Below are positions 1 through 8,450 of a stretch of DNA of 34,310 nt, piece by piece; within the stretch, counting starts at the first letter, position 1; each line of letters begins with the position of its first letter. The stretch comes from Mangrovicoccus sp. (GTDB lineage: Bacteria > Pseudomonadota > Alphaproteobacteria > Rhodobacterales > Rhodobacteraceae): NCBI GenBank assembly GCA_025800345.1, contig JAOXSB010000118.1, positions 1-34,310 of the forward strand, written 5' to 3'. Under the pieces are notes generated by a model. That model made no database searches. It was given only the letters and a program-made list of their open reading frames with translations, and was not told the DNA's origin. The translations under genes and the position numbers were made by a program.

Positions 1-309
1 GTTGATCCCAAGCACGGTGAGCCCGCCAAAGCCGAAAAACACCGCTTGCAGCAACAGTCCGACGAAAAGCGCGGGGAAAGCGGCCCAGCCGAGCAAAAGC
101 CCGGCCAGACCGTTTAAGATCAAATGTACCGAAGACGGCCCGATAGGCACATGGATCAGCGAGGCCACGAAAAACGCAGCCGAGAGCACCCCAGCGGTTG
201 GAATGCGGTCGAGATCCAAAGATCTAAGCCCCATGGCGATCCCGCCTGCCGCAGCGATGGCACCGCCGATCACCACAGGGTTGGAAAGCGCGCCGTCAAC
301 GATATGCAT
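1..309 (-). CDS. cbiM: CbiM, energy-coupling cobalt transporter membrane subunit (3' part cut by window edge)
   Basis: CbiM is the substrate-specific integral membrane subunit of the ECF-type cobalt importer CbiMNQO. The 103 visible codons start MHIVDGALSNPV, the CbiM N-terminus whose Met-His-Ile binds the metal, and contain the family signature HVPIGPSSVHLILNGLAG (near residues 54-71) followed by a GLLLGWAAFPAL-type hydrophobic segment. The ATG at 309 has GGAG six bases upstream and lies 3 nt after the stop of the DUF4198 gene, so the two are co-transcribed. The gene continues beyond base 1; CbiN/Q/O would be expected there but cannot be seen. The upstream cobalamin riboswitch points to cobalt rather than nickel as substrate. 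Identification is from recognised motifs. Confidence 0.93.
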   Translation of the reverse strand, partial: MHIVDGALSNPVVIGGAIAAAGGIAMGLRSLDLDRIPTAGVLSAAFFVASLIHVPIGPSSVHLILNGLAGLLLGWAAFPALFVGLLLQAVFFGFGGLTVLGIN

Positions 310-312
310 GGA

Positions 313-1098
313 TCACTCCATGTCCCAAGCGCGGATCCAGATCACCGCATCTTGGCTAAGCTCTTTGCCCTCATGCTCGGTGATCGGGCCAGAGCCAAGG
401 GCGGCAAAGCCCCAATAGCCTGCTTTCGGCACACCAAAGGAGAAATAGCCATTGGCGTCAGAGATCGCGACAACAGCGCCGCCCGGCATGGGGGAAACGC
501 TGGGCTCGGAAGAGGCCGCGCTTTCCATATCGGGCTCGGCGGCCATGTATTCGATCTCGATCTCCGCACCGGCAACGGGCGCGCCATTTGCCACCACGCG
601 GCCGGTAAAGGTCGAGCCGGCAATGATGTTATAGGGTTTGTTCAGCGGAATGATTTCCGTGGGCAGGCCCACAGGTTCCATCCAATCGGTGGGCAGCTCA
701 TTGCGGTTCAGGAAGGCTTTGGTGAGCTGCTGGATATAAATATCCTCGGATTCCTCGTAATAAGGCGCGGGCACGGTCACCAGCACATAATCGCCCGAAC
801 GTTTTACCGGCACCACGCCTTTGAAAGCCGCGCCGTCATTCTCACCGCCGGTGAATTGCACCGGCTCCAGCGAGTCCTTCAGATCAGTTTTCTCACCATT
901 GTGGATCATGTAGAATTCTTCGGGCATTTCCATGTCCATCACATGGCCGTTTTCAAACGGGTGCCAAAAGATCAGCTTTACCGGCACATCGCCGGGGGCT
1001 TCGATCATGGTGTCGGTGGTGTATTCTAGCAGGAAATGCGCCTGTGCCATCACAGGCAATGCCATGGCGGCCACGGCCGCAGATAGCAGTTTCTTCAT
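313..1098 (-). CDS. DUF4198 periplasmic protein of a cobalt/nickel ECF transport cluster (NikK/CbiK-like)
   Basis: A 261-residue secreted protein. Residues 1-20 (MKKLLSAAVAAMALPVMAQA) are a signal peptide; predicted cleavage leaves His-Phe at the mature N-terminus, a feature of DUF4198 proteins that could help bind metal. A C-terminal Ig/carboxypeptidase-regulatory-like segment (FTGRVVANGAPVAGAEIEIE, then DANGYFSFGVP) follows. DUF4198 proteins sit beside nickel/cobalt ECF transporters, and here the gene directly precedes cbiM and follows a cobalamin riboswitch, so a role as accessory metal-binding component of cobalt uptake is inferred. A TTG at 1101 extends the frame by one codon, but the ATG at 1098 has AAGGA nine bases upstream and is preferred. 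Family assignment is fairly sure; the exact role is not. Confidence 0.85.
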   Translation of the reverse strand: MKKLLSAAVAAMALPVMAQAHFLLEYTTDTMIEAPGDVPVKLIFWHPFENGHVMDMEMPEEFYMIHNGEKTDLKDSLEPVQFTGGENDGAAFKGVVPVKRSGDYVLVTVPAPYYEESEDIYIQQLTKAFLNRNELPTDWMEPVGLPTEIIPLNKPYNIIAGSTFTGRVVANGAPVAGAEIEIEYMAAEPDMESAASSEPSVSPMPGGAVVAISDANGYFSFGVPKAGYWGFAALGSGPITEHEGKELSQDAVIWIRAWDME

Positions 1099-1240
1099 CA
1101 AGGAGTGTCCTTGTCAGGTCGTGCCACACCCGGCACGAGAATTTTCTTGACGACGAGGAACAGCACACCAGATCCGGTTTGGATCTCTGGTTGCGGCGGT
1201 CGCCCCGGCGCCGGGTTTCAACGCCCCTTCGGAGGCGTAT

Positions 1241-1415
1241 GTCTGGCAGGTATCCTGACTTGCGGGTCACAACACTTGGCTGGCCTTCCCGGGATCACCC
1301 AGTGGCATGTCAGCCGTGCTCGCCGCTCACAGTTGCGGGGGCAGTTGCAGCATTGGTGCCTGATCACACCGCACTGCATTCCCTATTGCTTTCGAGGCAC
1401 GCCCCGAAACCAGAC
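1241..1415 (-). promoter_or_regulatory. Cobalamin (adenosylcobalamin) riboswitch
   Basis: Read on the minus strand, the stretch has the conserved blocks of the B12 riboswitch in order: AATAGGGAATGCAGTGCGGTG, CTGCCCCCGCAACTGTGAGCGG, GCCACTGG, CGGGAAGGCC, and the closing block GACCCGCAAGTCAGGATACC before TGCCAGAC, which pairs back to the 5' GTCTGG. These are the B12-box core and peripheral stems of the class. About 140 nt separate it from the DUF4198/cbiM start, room for an expression platform. In this family cobalamin binding switches the downstream operon off, fitting cobalt uptake control. Confidence 0.95.
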
Positions 1416-1590
1416 ATAAGCCTTTCCATGCCAGAAAGCCCTTTGACTCGTCAACTGCGATCCTACGGCGCAGAAATGGAGGGTGTGAAACCATAGATTG
1501 CCGTTATTTTCGCTGCAAATATCGGTTAATATCCCGGTGAAATCGGCAATAATTCCGGGTCGCTTGGCGTTTATTCGCGACTTTGCCACA

Positions 1591-1634
1591 TTGATTGAAA
1601 AAATAGCTTAAAATATCATAATAAAAGATATTTT
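1591..1634 (+). promoter_or_regulatory. Putative promoter with inverted repeat ahead of the TIGR03032-like gene
   Basis: TTGATT (1591-1596) and TATCAT (1614-1619) are separated by 17 bases and lie just before the start at 1644, in a visibly AT-rich stretch. An 8-bp perfect inverted repeat, AAAATATC (1610-1617) / GATATTTT (1627-1634), overlaps the -10 and start region and could be an operator. Pattern-based only. Confidence 0.4.
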
Positions 1635-1643
1635 TAGACAGAG

Positions 1644-2771
1644 ATGGGGGGTCAATTGTCTGATCCAGCACCCTCAAAAGAAGCGCCGCAGGAAACGATA
1701 TTTTCCATGTCGCCGGGATTGGTGAACCGCCTTGCGGGTCTCAATGCTACGCTCGGGTTTACTTCTTACCAGTCCAATATTTTGTATCTGGCCGGGCGCA
1801 ATGGCAAAGGCGGTCTGCATATCCATCAAGCGGGGATGGAACGGCCTATGGGGCTGCGCTTTGATGCGGAGGCTTGCCGCCTGGTTTTGGCCGCGGGCCA
1901 ACAAATCCTGCGCTTTGAAAATGTGCTACGCCCGGGCGAGCGGGCCAATGAGATCTTTGACGCCTGTTTTGCACCGCGCACGGTGCATTTCACGGGCCGG
2001 TTGGAAAGCCATGATATCGGGCTTGATGACGCGGGCGAGCCGGTTTTCGTCAACACGCGCTTTAATTGCCTAGCGCGGGTTGATCCCAAGGACAGTTTCC
2101 GAGCCATCTGGGCCCCGCCTTTCATTGATCAGATCATTGACGAGGATCGTTGCCATCTGAACGGGCTGGCTATGGAGGGCGGCGTGCCGCGCTATGCCAG
2201 CGCCGTGAGCCGGTCAAACGCTATTGATGGCTGGCGCGATCGGCGCCGCGATGGCGGGGTGGTGATCGATATCGCGGGCAATCAGATCATTTGCGAAGGG
2301 CTATCCATGCCCCATAGCCCGCGAATGCATCAAGGTCAGCTTTGGGTGCTGAATGCGGGCACTGGCGAGCTCGGCCGGGTGGTCCTGCCCGAGGATGGCG
2401 GCATGGGGCATTTTGAGCCGCTCTGTTTCTGCCCGGGGTTCTTGCGCGGTTTGGGCTTTGCCCGGGGCTTTGCCTTTGTGGGCCTGTCCAAGCCCCGCTA
2501 TGCCCGGTTCGAAGGGCTGGCGCTTGATGATCGATTGCGCGAGGCCGATAGCGCGCCTTGGTGCGGGGTGCAGGTGATTGATCTGGCCTCTGGCACTTGT
2601 GTGGATTGGCTGCGCCTGGATGGGCCAGTGGCCGAAATCTATGATGTAGAGCTTTTCCCCGGCATTGCCTGCGCCATGTCCGTCAGCCCCGGCGCGCCGG
2701 AACTGGCCAATCTCATCACCCATAACCACGAAGATTTTCTTCCCCCCAAGACCTTAACGAAAGCAGTTTGA
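1644..2771 (+). CDS. TIGR03032 / DUF4915 family protein
   Basis: A 375-residue protein with no signal peptide, matching the TIGR03032 (DUF4915) family of unknown function. Recognisable blocks are LESHDIGLDDAGEPVFVNTR (about residues 112-131), FNCLARVDP, WAPPFI near 153-158, EDRCHLNGLAMEGGVPRYAS (about 165-184), and GWRDRRRDGGVVID. The alternating short strands and Gly-Asp turns suggest a beta-propeller-like fold (inference). It precedes the repeat protein by 2 nt, so the two are probably one transcript. The ATG at 1644 has only a weak GAG-type ribosome site; a TTG at 1656 is an alternative start. Function is unknown; the tight coupling to a secreted protein suggests a role in its handling or a shared surface trait, but nothing in the sequence proves this. 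Confidence 0.8.
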   Translation: MGGQLSDPAPSKEAPQETIFSMSPGLVNRLAGLNATLGFTSYQSNILYLAGRNGKGGLHIHQAGMERPMGLRFDAEACRLVLAAGQQILRFENVLRPGERANEIFDACFAPRTVHFTGRLESHDIGLDDAGEPVFVNTRFNCLARVDPKDSFRAIWAPPFIDQIIDEDRCHLNGLAMEGGVPRYASAVSRSNAIDGWRDRRRDGGVVIDIAGNQIICEGLSMPHSPRMHQGQLWVLNAGTGELGRVVLPEDGGMGHFEPLCFCPGFLRGLGFARGFAFVGLSKPRYARFEGLALDDRLREADSAPWCGVQVIDLASGTCVDWLRLDGPVAEIYDVELFPGIACAMSVSPGAPELANLITHNHEDFLPPKTLTKAV

Positions 2772-2773
2772 AG

Positions 2774-5557
2774 ATGACCAAATCCCCACGTTCACAATCT
2801 GCCAGCCGCGCCGTCACAAAGCTGGCCTTAGGCGTTGCTGCGGGCGCGATTGTCTCCGGCTATGGGCGCAATGCCTATGGGGGAACCTGCGCGCCTATCG
2901 GCGGATTGGGGACATATCTGTGTTCAGGAGCCGCAGATCCGCTTGCGGATGTCACCCAGAGCTTTGGCCCCCGCACGGGGGATATCAATATCGTCAGCGC
3001 GGATGATTTCGGTCTCGACACAAGCATGTCAGGCGGCAATGGGCTCGAGGTCGAAACGGATGCTTCACTGGCCACTGACGACATCACCATCAGCACCGGG
3101 AATGTGACGGGTGCCGTAGCTGGTGTGGCCATCGTCTCTGATCGGGTGGATGAAATACACATCGATACCACCGCGGGGTCCGTTACTGGAGTGAGCGGGA
3201 ACGGGATTGATCTGAAGTATCGTACTTACACCGGAGCAGCCAATTTAACCAAAATCACCACCGGGGAAGTATCGGGTGGCGAAGCCGGGATATACGCCCC
3301 ACTGTGGGGCGGAGAAAGGGTCATCATAGATACAACTGGCGGCAGTGTTGTTGGAGGTAACGGCATAGGTATCGACGTCTATGCCTTCACTGACGAAGTG
3401 ACTATCTCCACAGCCGATGTTGTGGGGGACGTTATCGCCCACGGGGCTAGGGGTATTATTGATGTCGACACAACAGCAGGTCTTGTGAAGGGAACGGTAA
3501 GTGCGTTTTCGACCGAAGGGCCGACAATTAGCATTAGAACTGCTGACGTCATTAGCAATAGTTCGAGCGGTATCGACATCTATAACGCTGAATCTGGCGG
3601 AAGTATTTATGTTGATACCACCGCGGGCAAAATCGTGTATGGAAAACGATTCGGTATCAACGCTAAAACAGTTGAAAACGGGATTGACATAACCACCGCG
3701 AATGTAACGGGGGCTCAGGCGGGTATTCGTACCTACGCCGTCGGTTATAACGCTTACCATTTTTCCGGTTGGGATATTGACACGGCTATCGATACAACCG
3801 CTGGCCGGGTAATCTCCACAGAGGGGGATGGTATCCATTCCACGGTTTGGTTCGCAGAAGTAAGCGATATCGAGATCACGACCGCCGCTGTGACCGAGCA
3901 TAAACGTGGCATCTTTGCAGAGGTCTTCCTTTATCGAGATCGTAATGAAACTAACGGCGATATCGACATCTCCACCACTGATGGGCGCGTCTATGGCCGC
4001 ACCTCCTGGGGGATTGAGGCCAGCAGCAAATATGGCGACGGCGATATCTCCATCACCACGGCCAATGTCAAAGGCAATGGCGGTATCCGGGCCTATGGCT
4101 ATGAAAATGGCGATATCCGTATCGGCACGAGTCAGGGCAAGGTGGCTGGCAAAACCGGTATCGGCATTGAGGCCAGCAGCCTCGGCATCGGCGGTGGTTC
4201 CAGTGATATCGAAATCATCACCGCCGGCGTTTCAGCCGATCAAATTGCGATCCGAACCCGCAACTATTATGGCGGCACCACTGTGATCGACACGACATCG
4301 GGCAAGCTGCTTTCGCGCCAGAGCGCGGGTGTTGCGGCTTCAGCCAGATATTCAGATGATCTGCAAATCACCACCTCGGATATCCAAAGCCATGGAACCG
4401 GGATCTATGCCGACCAATACGCCGGCGGGGATACCACGATCGACACCACGGCCGGCACGATACGTTCGCTACGCGGGGACGGCATCGCGAGTTTCTCTTT
4501 CGACAGCGGCTTCACTGAAATCACCACCGCAGATGTCATCGGGCGCGTCGATGGCATTATAGTCGGTCAAGACGACAGCAGTGGTGTTCAAATCGACACA
4601 ACCGCAGGTCAGGTGACCGGCCGGCGGGGGAATGGTATCAACCTGGATCTGGGTCGTTTTGGCGCAAGCTCCATCACCACGGGGGATGTGACCGGTGGCA
4701 AGGATGGGATTGCCTTGGCCATCGGTGATGGCTTCGAGGCTCATGCCATCGACACATCCGCCGGGAAAGTGACCGGCAAAACCGGCGATGGCATTGCTGT
4801 TTCCGGTTTTGATGGCAAGGATCTCAGCATCAAGGCTGCCGATATCCAGGCAAGGGGCGCGGCCATTCGGGTCAGCGGTGATCTGGATGAGTATGCACAG
4901 ACAGCAGTGGATCTGGAATTGACCGGCAAAGCTTCGGGCAGCATCGGCATTGATATGACAGGTTTTGATGTCAGCAACGCATTTTATTCGGGCCGCTCGC
5001 TCGAGACACCTGTTGCAGGGGTCAGTGTTGCCAGTTCCGGGTTGATCGAAGGCCGGGATGGCGTCGCCATCGCGTTCGGCAATGCCGAGGATCATCTGCA
5101 GATCTATGATGTGCTTATGGGCGAGAGCAGCGCCGGGCAGCAGGGTATTCTGGGCAAGACCATCTTCGGCGAAGGCGATGACATGCTGAGCTTTGAGCAA
5201 ACCGGGTCGAGCGGCAATATCCTCTATGATGGGGTGTTTTTCGGCCTGTTTAACGGCGGCGAAGGCACGGATACGGCGATGTTCTCGGTTGGGATTGATG
5301 ATCTGGCTGATGCGGGCGGGCGCGGCGGGTTTTTGCGGCTCGAATTCGAGAGCCTGAACCAAGAACTAGCAACGTTGAATTTCTGGCAGTTTGAGCTGTT
5401 CAGCTTCTCTGATGCGCCGGATGTGTTCTACACGCCAGATCAGTTGCGCGCGCTTGCGGCGGTGCCACTGCCATCGGCTTTGGCGCTGATGCTTGGGGGT
5501 ATGGGCGCGCTGGTTCTGGGCATACGGCGGCAAAAGCCCCGTGCTGAGGCCGCATAA
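2774..5557 (+). CDS. Secreted beta-helix repeat protein with VPLPA-CTERM sorting tail
   Basis: A 927-residue protein with three parts. Residues about 1-38 carry basic residues then a hydrophobic run (LALGVAAGAIVSGYG), a signal peptide. Residues about 90-720 consist of two alternating repeat units: about 12 copies like ITTADVxG..GI and 11 like IDTTAGKVxG..GxGI, each 20-30 residues, a pattern expected of a right-handed beta-helix. The C-terminus is VPLPSALALMLGGMGALVLG followed by basic IRRQK, the VPLPA-CTERM signal (short motif, transmembrane helix, basic cluster) processed by an exosortase/rhombosortase-type system in Rhodobacterales. It is therefore probably exported and surface-attached or released. 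The frame can extend to a TTG at 2768 inside the previous stop codon; ATG 2774 is preferred. The processing enzyme is not in this window. Ligand or target unknown. Confidence 0.85.
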   Translation: MTKSPRSQSASRAVTKLALGVAAGAIVSGYGRNAYGGTCAPIGGLGTYLCSGAADPLADVTQSFGPRTGDINIVSADDFGLDTSMSGGNGLEVETDASLATDDITISTGNVTGAVAGVAIVSDRVDEIHIDTTAGSVTGVSGNGIDLKYRTYTGAANLTKITTGEVSGGEAGIYAPLWGGERVIIDTTGGSVVGGNGIGIDVYAFTDEVTISTADVVGDVIAHGARGIIDVDTTAGLVKGTVSAFSTEGPTISIRTADVISNSSSGIDIYNAESGGSIYVDTTAGKIVYGKRFGINAKTVENGIDITTANVTGAQAGIRTYAVGYNAYHFSGWDIDTAIDTTAGRVISTEGDGIHSTVWFAEVSDIEITTAAVTEHKRGIFAEVFLYRDRNETNGDIDISTTDGRVYGRTSWGIEASSKYGDGDISITTANVKGNGGIRAYGYENGDIRIGTSQGKVAGKTGIGIEASSLGIGGGSSDIEIITAGVSADQIAIRTRNYYGGTTVIDTTSGKLLSRQSAGVAASARYSDDLQITTSDIQSHGTGIYADQYAGGDTTIDTTAGTIRSLRGDGIASFSFDSGFTEITTADVIGRVDGIIVGQDDSSGVQIDTTAGQVTGRRGNGINLDLGRFGASSITTGDVTGGKDGIALAIGDGFEAHAIDTSAGKVTGKTGDGIAVSGFDGKDLSIKAADIQARGAAIRVSGDLDEYAQTAVDLELTGKASGSIGIDMTGFDVSNAFYSGRSLETPVAGVSVASSGLIEGRDGVAIAFGNAEDHLQIYDVLMGESSAGQQGILGKTIFGEGDDMLSFEQTGSSGNILYDGVFFGLFNGGEGTDTAMFSVGIDDLADAGGRGGFLRLEFESLNQELATLNFWQFELFSFSDAPDVFYTPDQLRALAAVPLPSALALMLGGMGALVLGIRRQKPRAEAA

Positions 5558-5592
5558 GCGCGGCGTTCCAATAGAGCGTAACAAAAGAAATT

Positions 5593-5612
5593 GGGCGGCC
5601 CGCAGGCCGCCC
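5593..5612. terminator. Hairpin between convergent genes, likely bidirectional terminator
   Basis: GGGCGGCC-CGCA-GGCCGCCC is a perfect 8-bp GC stem between the repeat protein (ends 5557) and the minus-strand SDR operon (ends 5665). On the minus strand it is followed by AATTTCTTTTG, a moderate U-tract; on the plus strand the U-tract is poor. Confidence 0.65.
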
Positions 5613-5664
5613 GATGGCATCTTTAAATGCTGGTTTTGCGCCAAAGACGCGGGCAGGGCCCGGC

Positions 5665-6405
5665 TTAAACAGCGCTGACGCCACCATCCACGGTGATGGA
5701 TTGACCGGTCATATAGGTGTTGGCCGGGTTCAGAACGCCCAGCATCACCTCGATCACCTCATCGGTCTCGCCCAGCCGCCCCATGGGCACGGCTTTTGTC
5801 AGCATGGCTTGCAATTCATCATCGAAATTATCGGTGACCAGGGGCGTTTTCACATAAGACGGGCAGATCGCGTTCACCCGGATGTTTTTGCGCGCATATT
5901 CAAAGGCTGCGGTTTTGGTCAGGCCGATCACCGCATGTTTGGCTGCGCAATAAGGGGTCAGCTTTGGGGCGGCATTCAGCCCCGCTAAGGAAGCCACATT
6001 CAGGATCTGCCCGCCGCCATTTTCCAGCATCACCGGGATTTGGTGCTTCATGCCAAAGAACACGCCTTTCGCATTCACCGCAAAATTGAAATCCATCTCG
6101 TCTTCGCTGACATCAATCAGGCTTTTCATGGGCGAGCCCGTGCCCGCATTATTCACGCCCATATCGATGGAGCCAAAAGCCTCCACCCCGAGGGCCACCT
6201 GCGCTTTGACCTGGTCTTCTTTCATCACATTGCAGGCGATGATGCGGGTGCGCTCGCTGGGCAGGCCCGTTGCCGTGGCTTCAAGCGCTTCAAAATTATA
6301 GTCGCTCAGCACCAGATTAGCGCCTTGTTCCGACAGCCGCTCGGCAAGCCGTTTGCCGAACCCACTGGCCGCACCGGTGATCATTACGGTTTTGTGTTCA
6401 AACAT
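5665..6405 (-). CDS. SDR family NAD(P)-dependent oxidoreductase
   Basis: A 246-residue classical short-chain dehydrogenase. It shows the nucleotide-binding TGAASGFG near residues 9-16, the NNAG motif (VNNAGTGS), and the catalytic Tyr-x-x-x-Lys in TPYCAAKHAVIGLTK, with a C-terminal YMTGQSITVDGG ending typical of FabG-like enzymes. It is the last gene of the APH-ACAD-SDR-SDR operon, 10 nt after the preceding SDR. The frame opens at a TTG (6411), but GAGGA lies seven bases from the ATG at 6405, which is taken as the start. In context it probably oxidises a 3-hydroxyacyl-CoA or related hydroxy intermediate of the pathway served by the acyl-CoA dehydrogenase; the substrate is not readable from sequence. 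Confidence 0.9.
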   Translation of the reverse strand: MFEHKTVMITGAASGFGKRLAERLSEQGANLVLSDYNFEALEATATGLPSERTRIIACNVMKEDQVKAQVALGVEAFGSIDMGVNNAGTGSPMKSLIDVSEDEMDFNFAVNAKGVFFGMKHQIPVMLENGGGQILNVASLAGLNAAPKLTPYCAAKHAVIGLTKTAAFEYARKNIRVNAICPSYVKTPLVTDNFDDELQAMLTKAVPMGRLGETDEVIEVMLGVLNPANTYMTGQSITVDGGVSAV

Positions 6406-6415
6406 CGTCAATTCC

Positions 6416-7180
6416 TCAAACGGTCATGCCGCCATCAACGACGATGCATTCGCCGGTGACATAGCTGCTGGCGTCGGACACGAGATAAAGCACGGTGCCC
6501 GCCATTTCCTTTGGTTCTGCGTGGCGGGCCATGGGGATGGTGCGAATGGCCTCGCGATAGATGGAGTCATTGGTGAAAAGCGCCCCGGCAAAGGCGGTTT
6601 TGGTCAGGCCAGGCAGCAGCGCATTCACCCGGATCCCATAGACCGCGCATTCCTTGGCAAAGGACTTGGTCATAGAGATCACCGATGCTTTGGTGATCGA
6701 ATAGATCCCTTGCATGGCCCCCGGGGTCAGCCCGTTGACCGAGGCGGTGTTCACAATCGCGCCGCCGCCTTGATCTTTCATCATCTTGCCCGCGGCCACG
6801 GACATGAAGAAATAGCCGCGAATATTCACATCTACGGTTTTTTGATAAACGGCTTCGCTGGTGTCGAGGATATGGCCAAAATAAGGGTTCGTCGCAGCGT
6901 TGTTGATCAAGATATCAAGCCGCCCATGGCGGGATTTGATCTCGTCAAACAGCGCATCGATCTGGCCCATCTCGCCAATATGACACGCGATAGCCTCGGC
7001 TTTGCCCCCCGCCGCAGTGATCGCATCGGCCACTGCTTGGCAGCCATCGATTTTGCGGCTGGAAACGATCACATGGGCCCCATGAGCGGCCAATAGCTTG
7101 GCAATCTCTTCGCCAATGCCACGGCTGGCTCCGGTGACCAGGGCGATTTTTCCGGTCAGGTCAAACAATGAAGTGGTCAT
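6416..7180 (-). CDS. SDR family oxidoreductase
   Basis: A 254-residue classical SDR. Visible motifs are TGASRGIG (about residues 17-24), NNAATNPYFG in place of NNAG, and Tyr-x-x-x-Lys in GIYSITKASVISMTK, ending YVTGECIVVDGGMTV. The NNAATNPYFG block and overall pattern are those of SDRs often next to ACAD10/11-type acyl-CoA dehydrogenases. The start ATG at 7180 has AAGGA six bases upstream, 13 nt after the dehydrogenase stop. Paired with the following SDR it may supply a second oxidation or an epimerisation step of a hydroxyacyl-CoA (inference). It is distinct in sequence from its neighbour, so not a recent duplicate. Confidence 0.9.
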   Translation of the reverse strand: MTTSLFDLTGKIALVTGASRGIGEEIAKLLAAHGAHVIVSSRKIDGCQAVADAITAAGGKAEAIACHIGEMGQIDALFDEIKSRHGRLDILINNAATNPYFGHILDTSEAVYQKTVDVNIRGYFFMSVAAGKMMKDQGGGAIVNTASVNGLTPGAMQGIYSITKASVISMTKSFAKECAVYGIRVNALLPGLTKTAFAGALFTNDSIYREAIRTIPMARHAEPKEMAGTVLYLVSDASSYVTGECIVVDGGMTV

Positions 7181-7193
7181 GTTGCGTCCTTGC

Positions 7194-8435
7194 TTAGCGG
7201 GCAGGCGGGGTCAGCCAATGGGCGCTCGCGCCGCGATTGCTTGATTTCAGTTCCATTTTGGCGATGGCCTGGAGATGGACTTCATCGGGCCCATCCGCAT
7301 AGCGTAGCGCCCGCGCCCAGGTATAGCTCACCGCCAAAGGCGTATCCGGGGTCAGCCCCATGGCGCCAAAAACCTGCATGGCGCGATCAGAGACCTTTGC
7401 CAGCACATTGGGCGCAACCACCTTGATCAAGGCGATGTCCCGTTGCGCGGCCTTGGCCCCCACTTGATCGATTTTCCAAGCCGCTTTCAAAGTCAGCAAA
7501 CGGGCCTGTTCAATCTCGAGCCGCGATTGGGCAATCCATTCCCGTGTGACCCCTTGCTCCGACAAATATTTGCCAAACGCATGACGTTCTTGGGCTCTTT
7601 CTACCATCAGCGACAAAGCCACTTCTGCGGCCCCGATGGAGCGCATGCAGTGATGAATGCGCCCCGGTCCAAGCCGCGCTTGGGCAAGCGCAAAGCCGCT
7701 GCCCTCTTCGCCCAGAAGATTACCCGCAGGCACCCGCACATTTTCGAACAAGATCTCCGCATGGCCTTCGGGGTCATGCATGTTCAAGATCGTGGGATTG
7801 CGCACAATCGATAGGCCCGGCGCATCGCGCGGCACGATGATCATGCTTTGCTGCCGGTGCCGCTCTGCTTTGGGATCGGTTTTGCCCATCACGATGAAAA
7901 ACGCGCAATGGGGATGGCAGGCATTGGTGATGAACCATTTGCGCCCATTGATCACATAATCATCCCCATCCCGCCGGATTGAGGTGGTGATATTGGTGGC
8001 ATCCGAACTGGCCACGTCGGGCTCGGTCATGGCGAAAGCCGAGCGGATTTCCCCATTCATCAGCGGTACCAGCCATTGGGCGCGCTGCTCGGGCGTGGCG
8101 CAAAGATGCAGCAATTCCATATTGCCGGTATCGGGCGCGTTGCAGTTGAACACTTCCGCAGACCAGCCCACGCGGCCCATGATCTCGGCAAGCGGGGCAT
8201 ATTCAAGATTGCTCAGCCGGGTGCCGGGCTCGTCATCGCGCAGGCTGGGCAGAAACAGGTTCCAAAGCCCTTCTTCACGCGCCAAGGCTTTGAGATCTTC
8301 GATAAAGGGCACTGGAAAATTCCCGGCCTCGATCTCGGCTTTATGCTCGGCGATGCGCGGATAGATATGCGCATCCATAAAGGCATTCAGCTTGTCTTGG
8401 AATTCCAACGCTCTGGGCGAATGGCCAAAATCCAT
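7194..8435 (-). CDS. Acyl-CoA dehydrogenase, ACAD10/11 type
   Basis: A 413-residue flavin-dependent acyl-CoA dehydrogenase. The FAD/substrate motif AFAMTEPDVASSDATNI lies near residue 135, followed by INGRKWFITNACHPHCAFFI, and the C-terminal FAD-binding region contains QVFGAMGL and RYADGPDEVHLQAIAKMEL. Length is typical of the single-domain long-chain/ACAD11-like branch. Its neighbour upstream is an APH-fold kinase (15 nt gap), the same two domains that are fused in mammalian ACAD10/ACAD11. It most likely works on a CoA thioester produced by, or phosphorylated by, that kinase. The exact chain length is unknown. The ribosome site (GCGAGA) is weak but the start is fixed by the conserved N-terminus. 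Confidence 0.92.
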   Translation of the reverse strand: MDFGHSPRALEFQDKLNAFMDAHIYPRIAEHKAEIEAGNFPVPFIEDLKALAREEGLWNLFLPSLRDDEPGTRLSNLEYAPLAEIMGRVGWSAEVFNCNAPDTGNMELLHLCATPEQRAQWLVPLMNGEIRSAFAMTEPDVASSDATNITTSIRRDGDDYVINGRKWFITNACHPHCAFFIVMGKTDPKAERHRQQSMIIVPRDAPGLSIVRNPTILNMHDPEGHAEILFENVRVPAGNLLGEEGSGFALAQARLGPGRIHHCMRSIGAAEVALSLMVERAQERHAFGKYLSEQGVTREWIAQSRLEIEQARLLTLKAAWKIDQVGAKAAQRDIALIKVVAPNVLAKVSDRAMQVFGAMGLTPDTPLAVSYTWARALRYADGPDEVHLQAIAKMELKSSNRGASAHWLTPPAR

Positions 8436-8450
8436 TGTCGTCTCGCTTTG

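Noticed and set aside
124-1029. 301-codon plus-strand frame opposite the DUF4198 gene and cbiM
   Set aside because: It covers two recognisable minus-strand genes and has shadow-like composition.
3050-4950. Repeats that might be taken for a CRISPR array
   Set aside because: They are degenerate, in frame and encode alternating protein repeats; there are no identical repeats with unique spacers.
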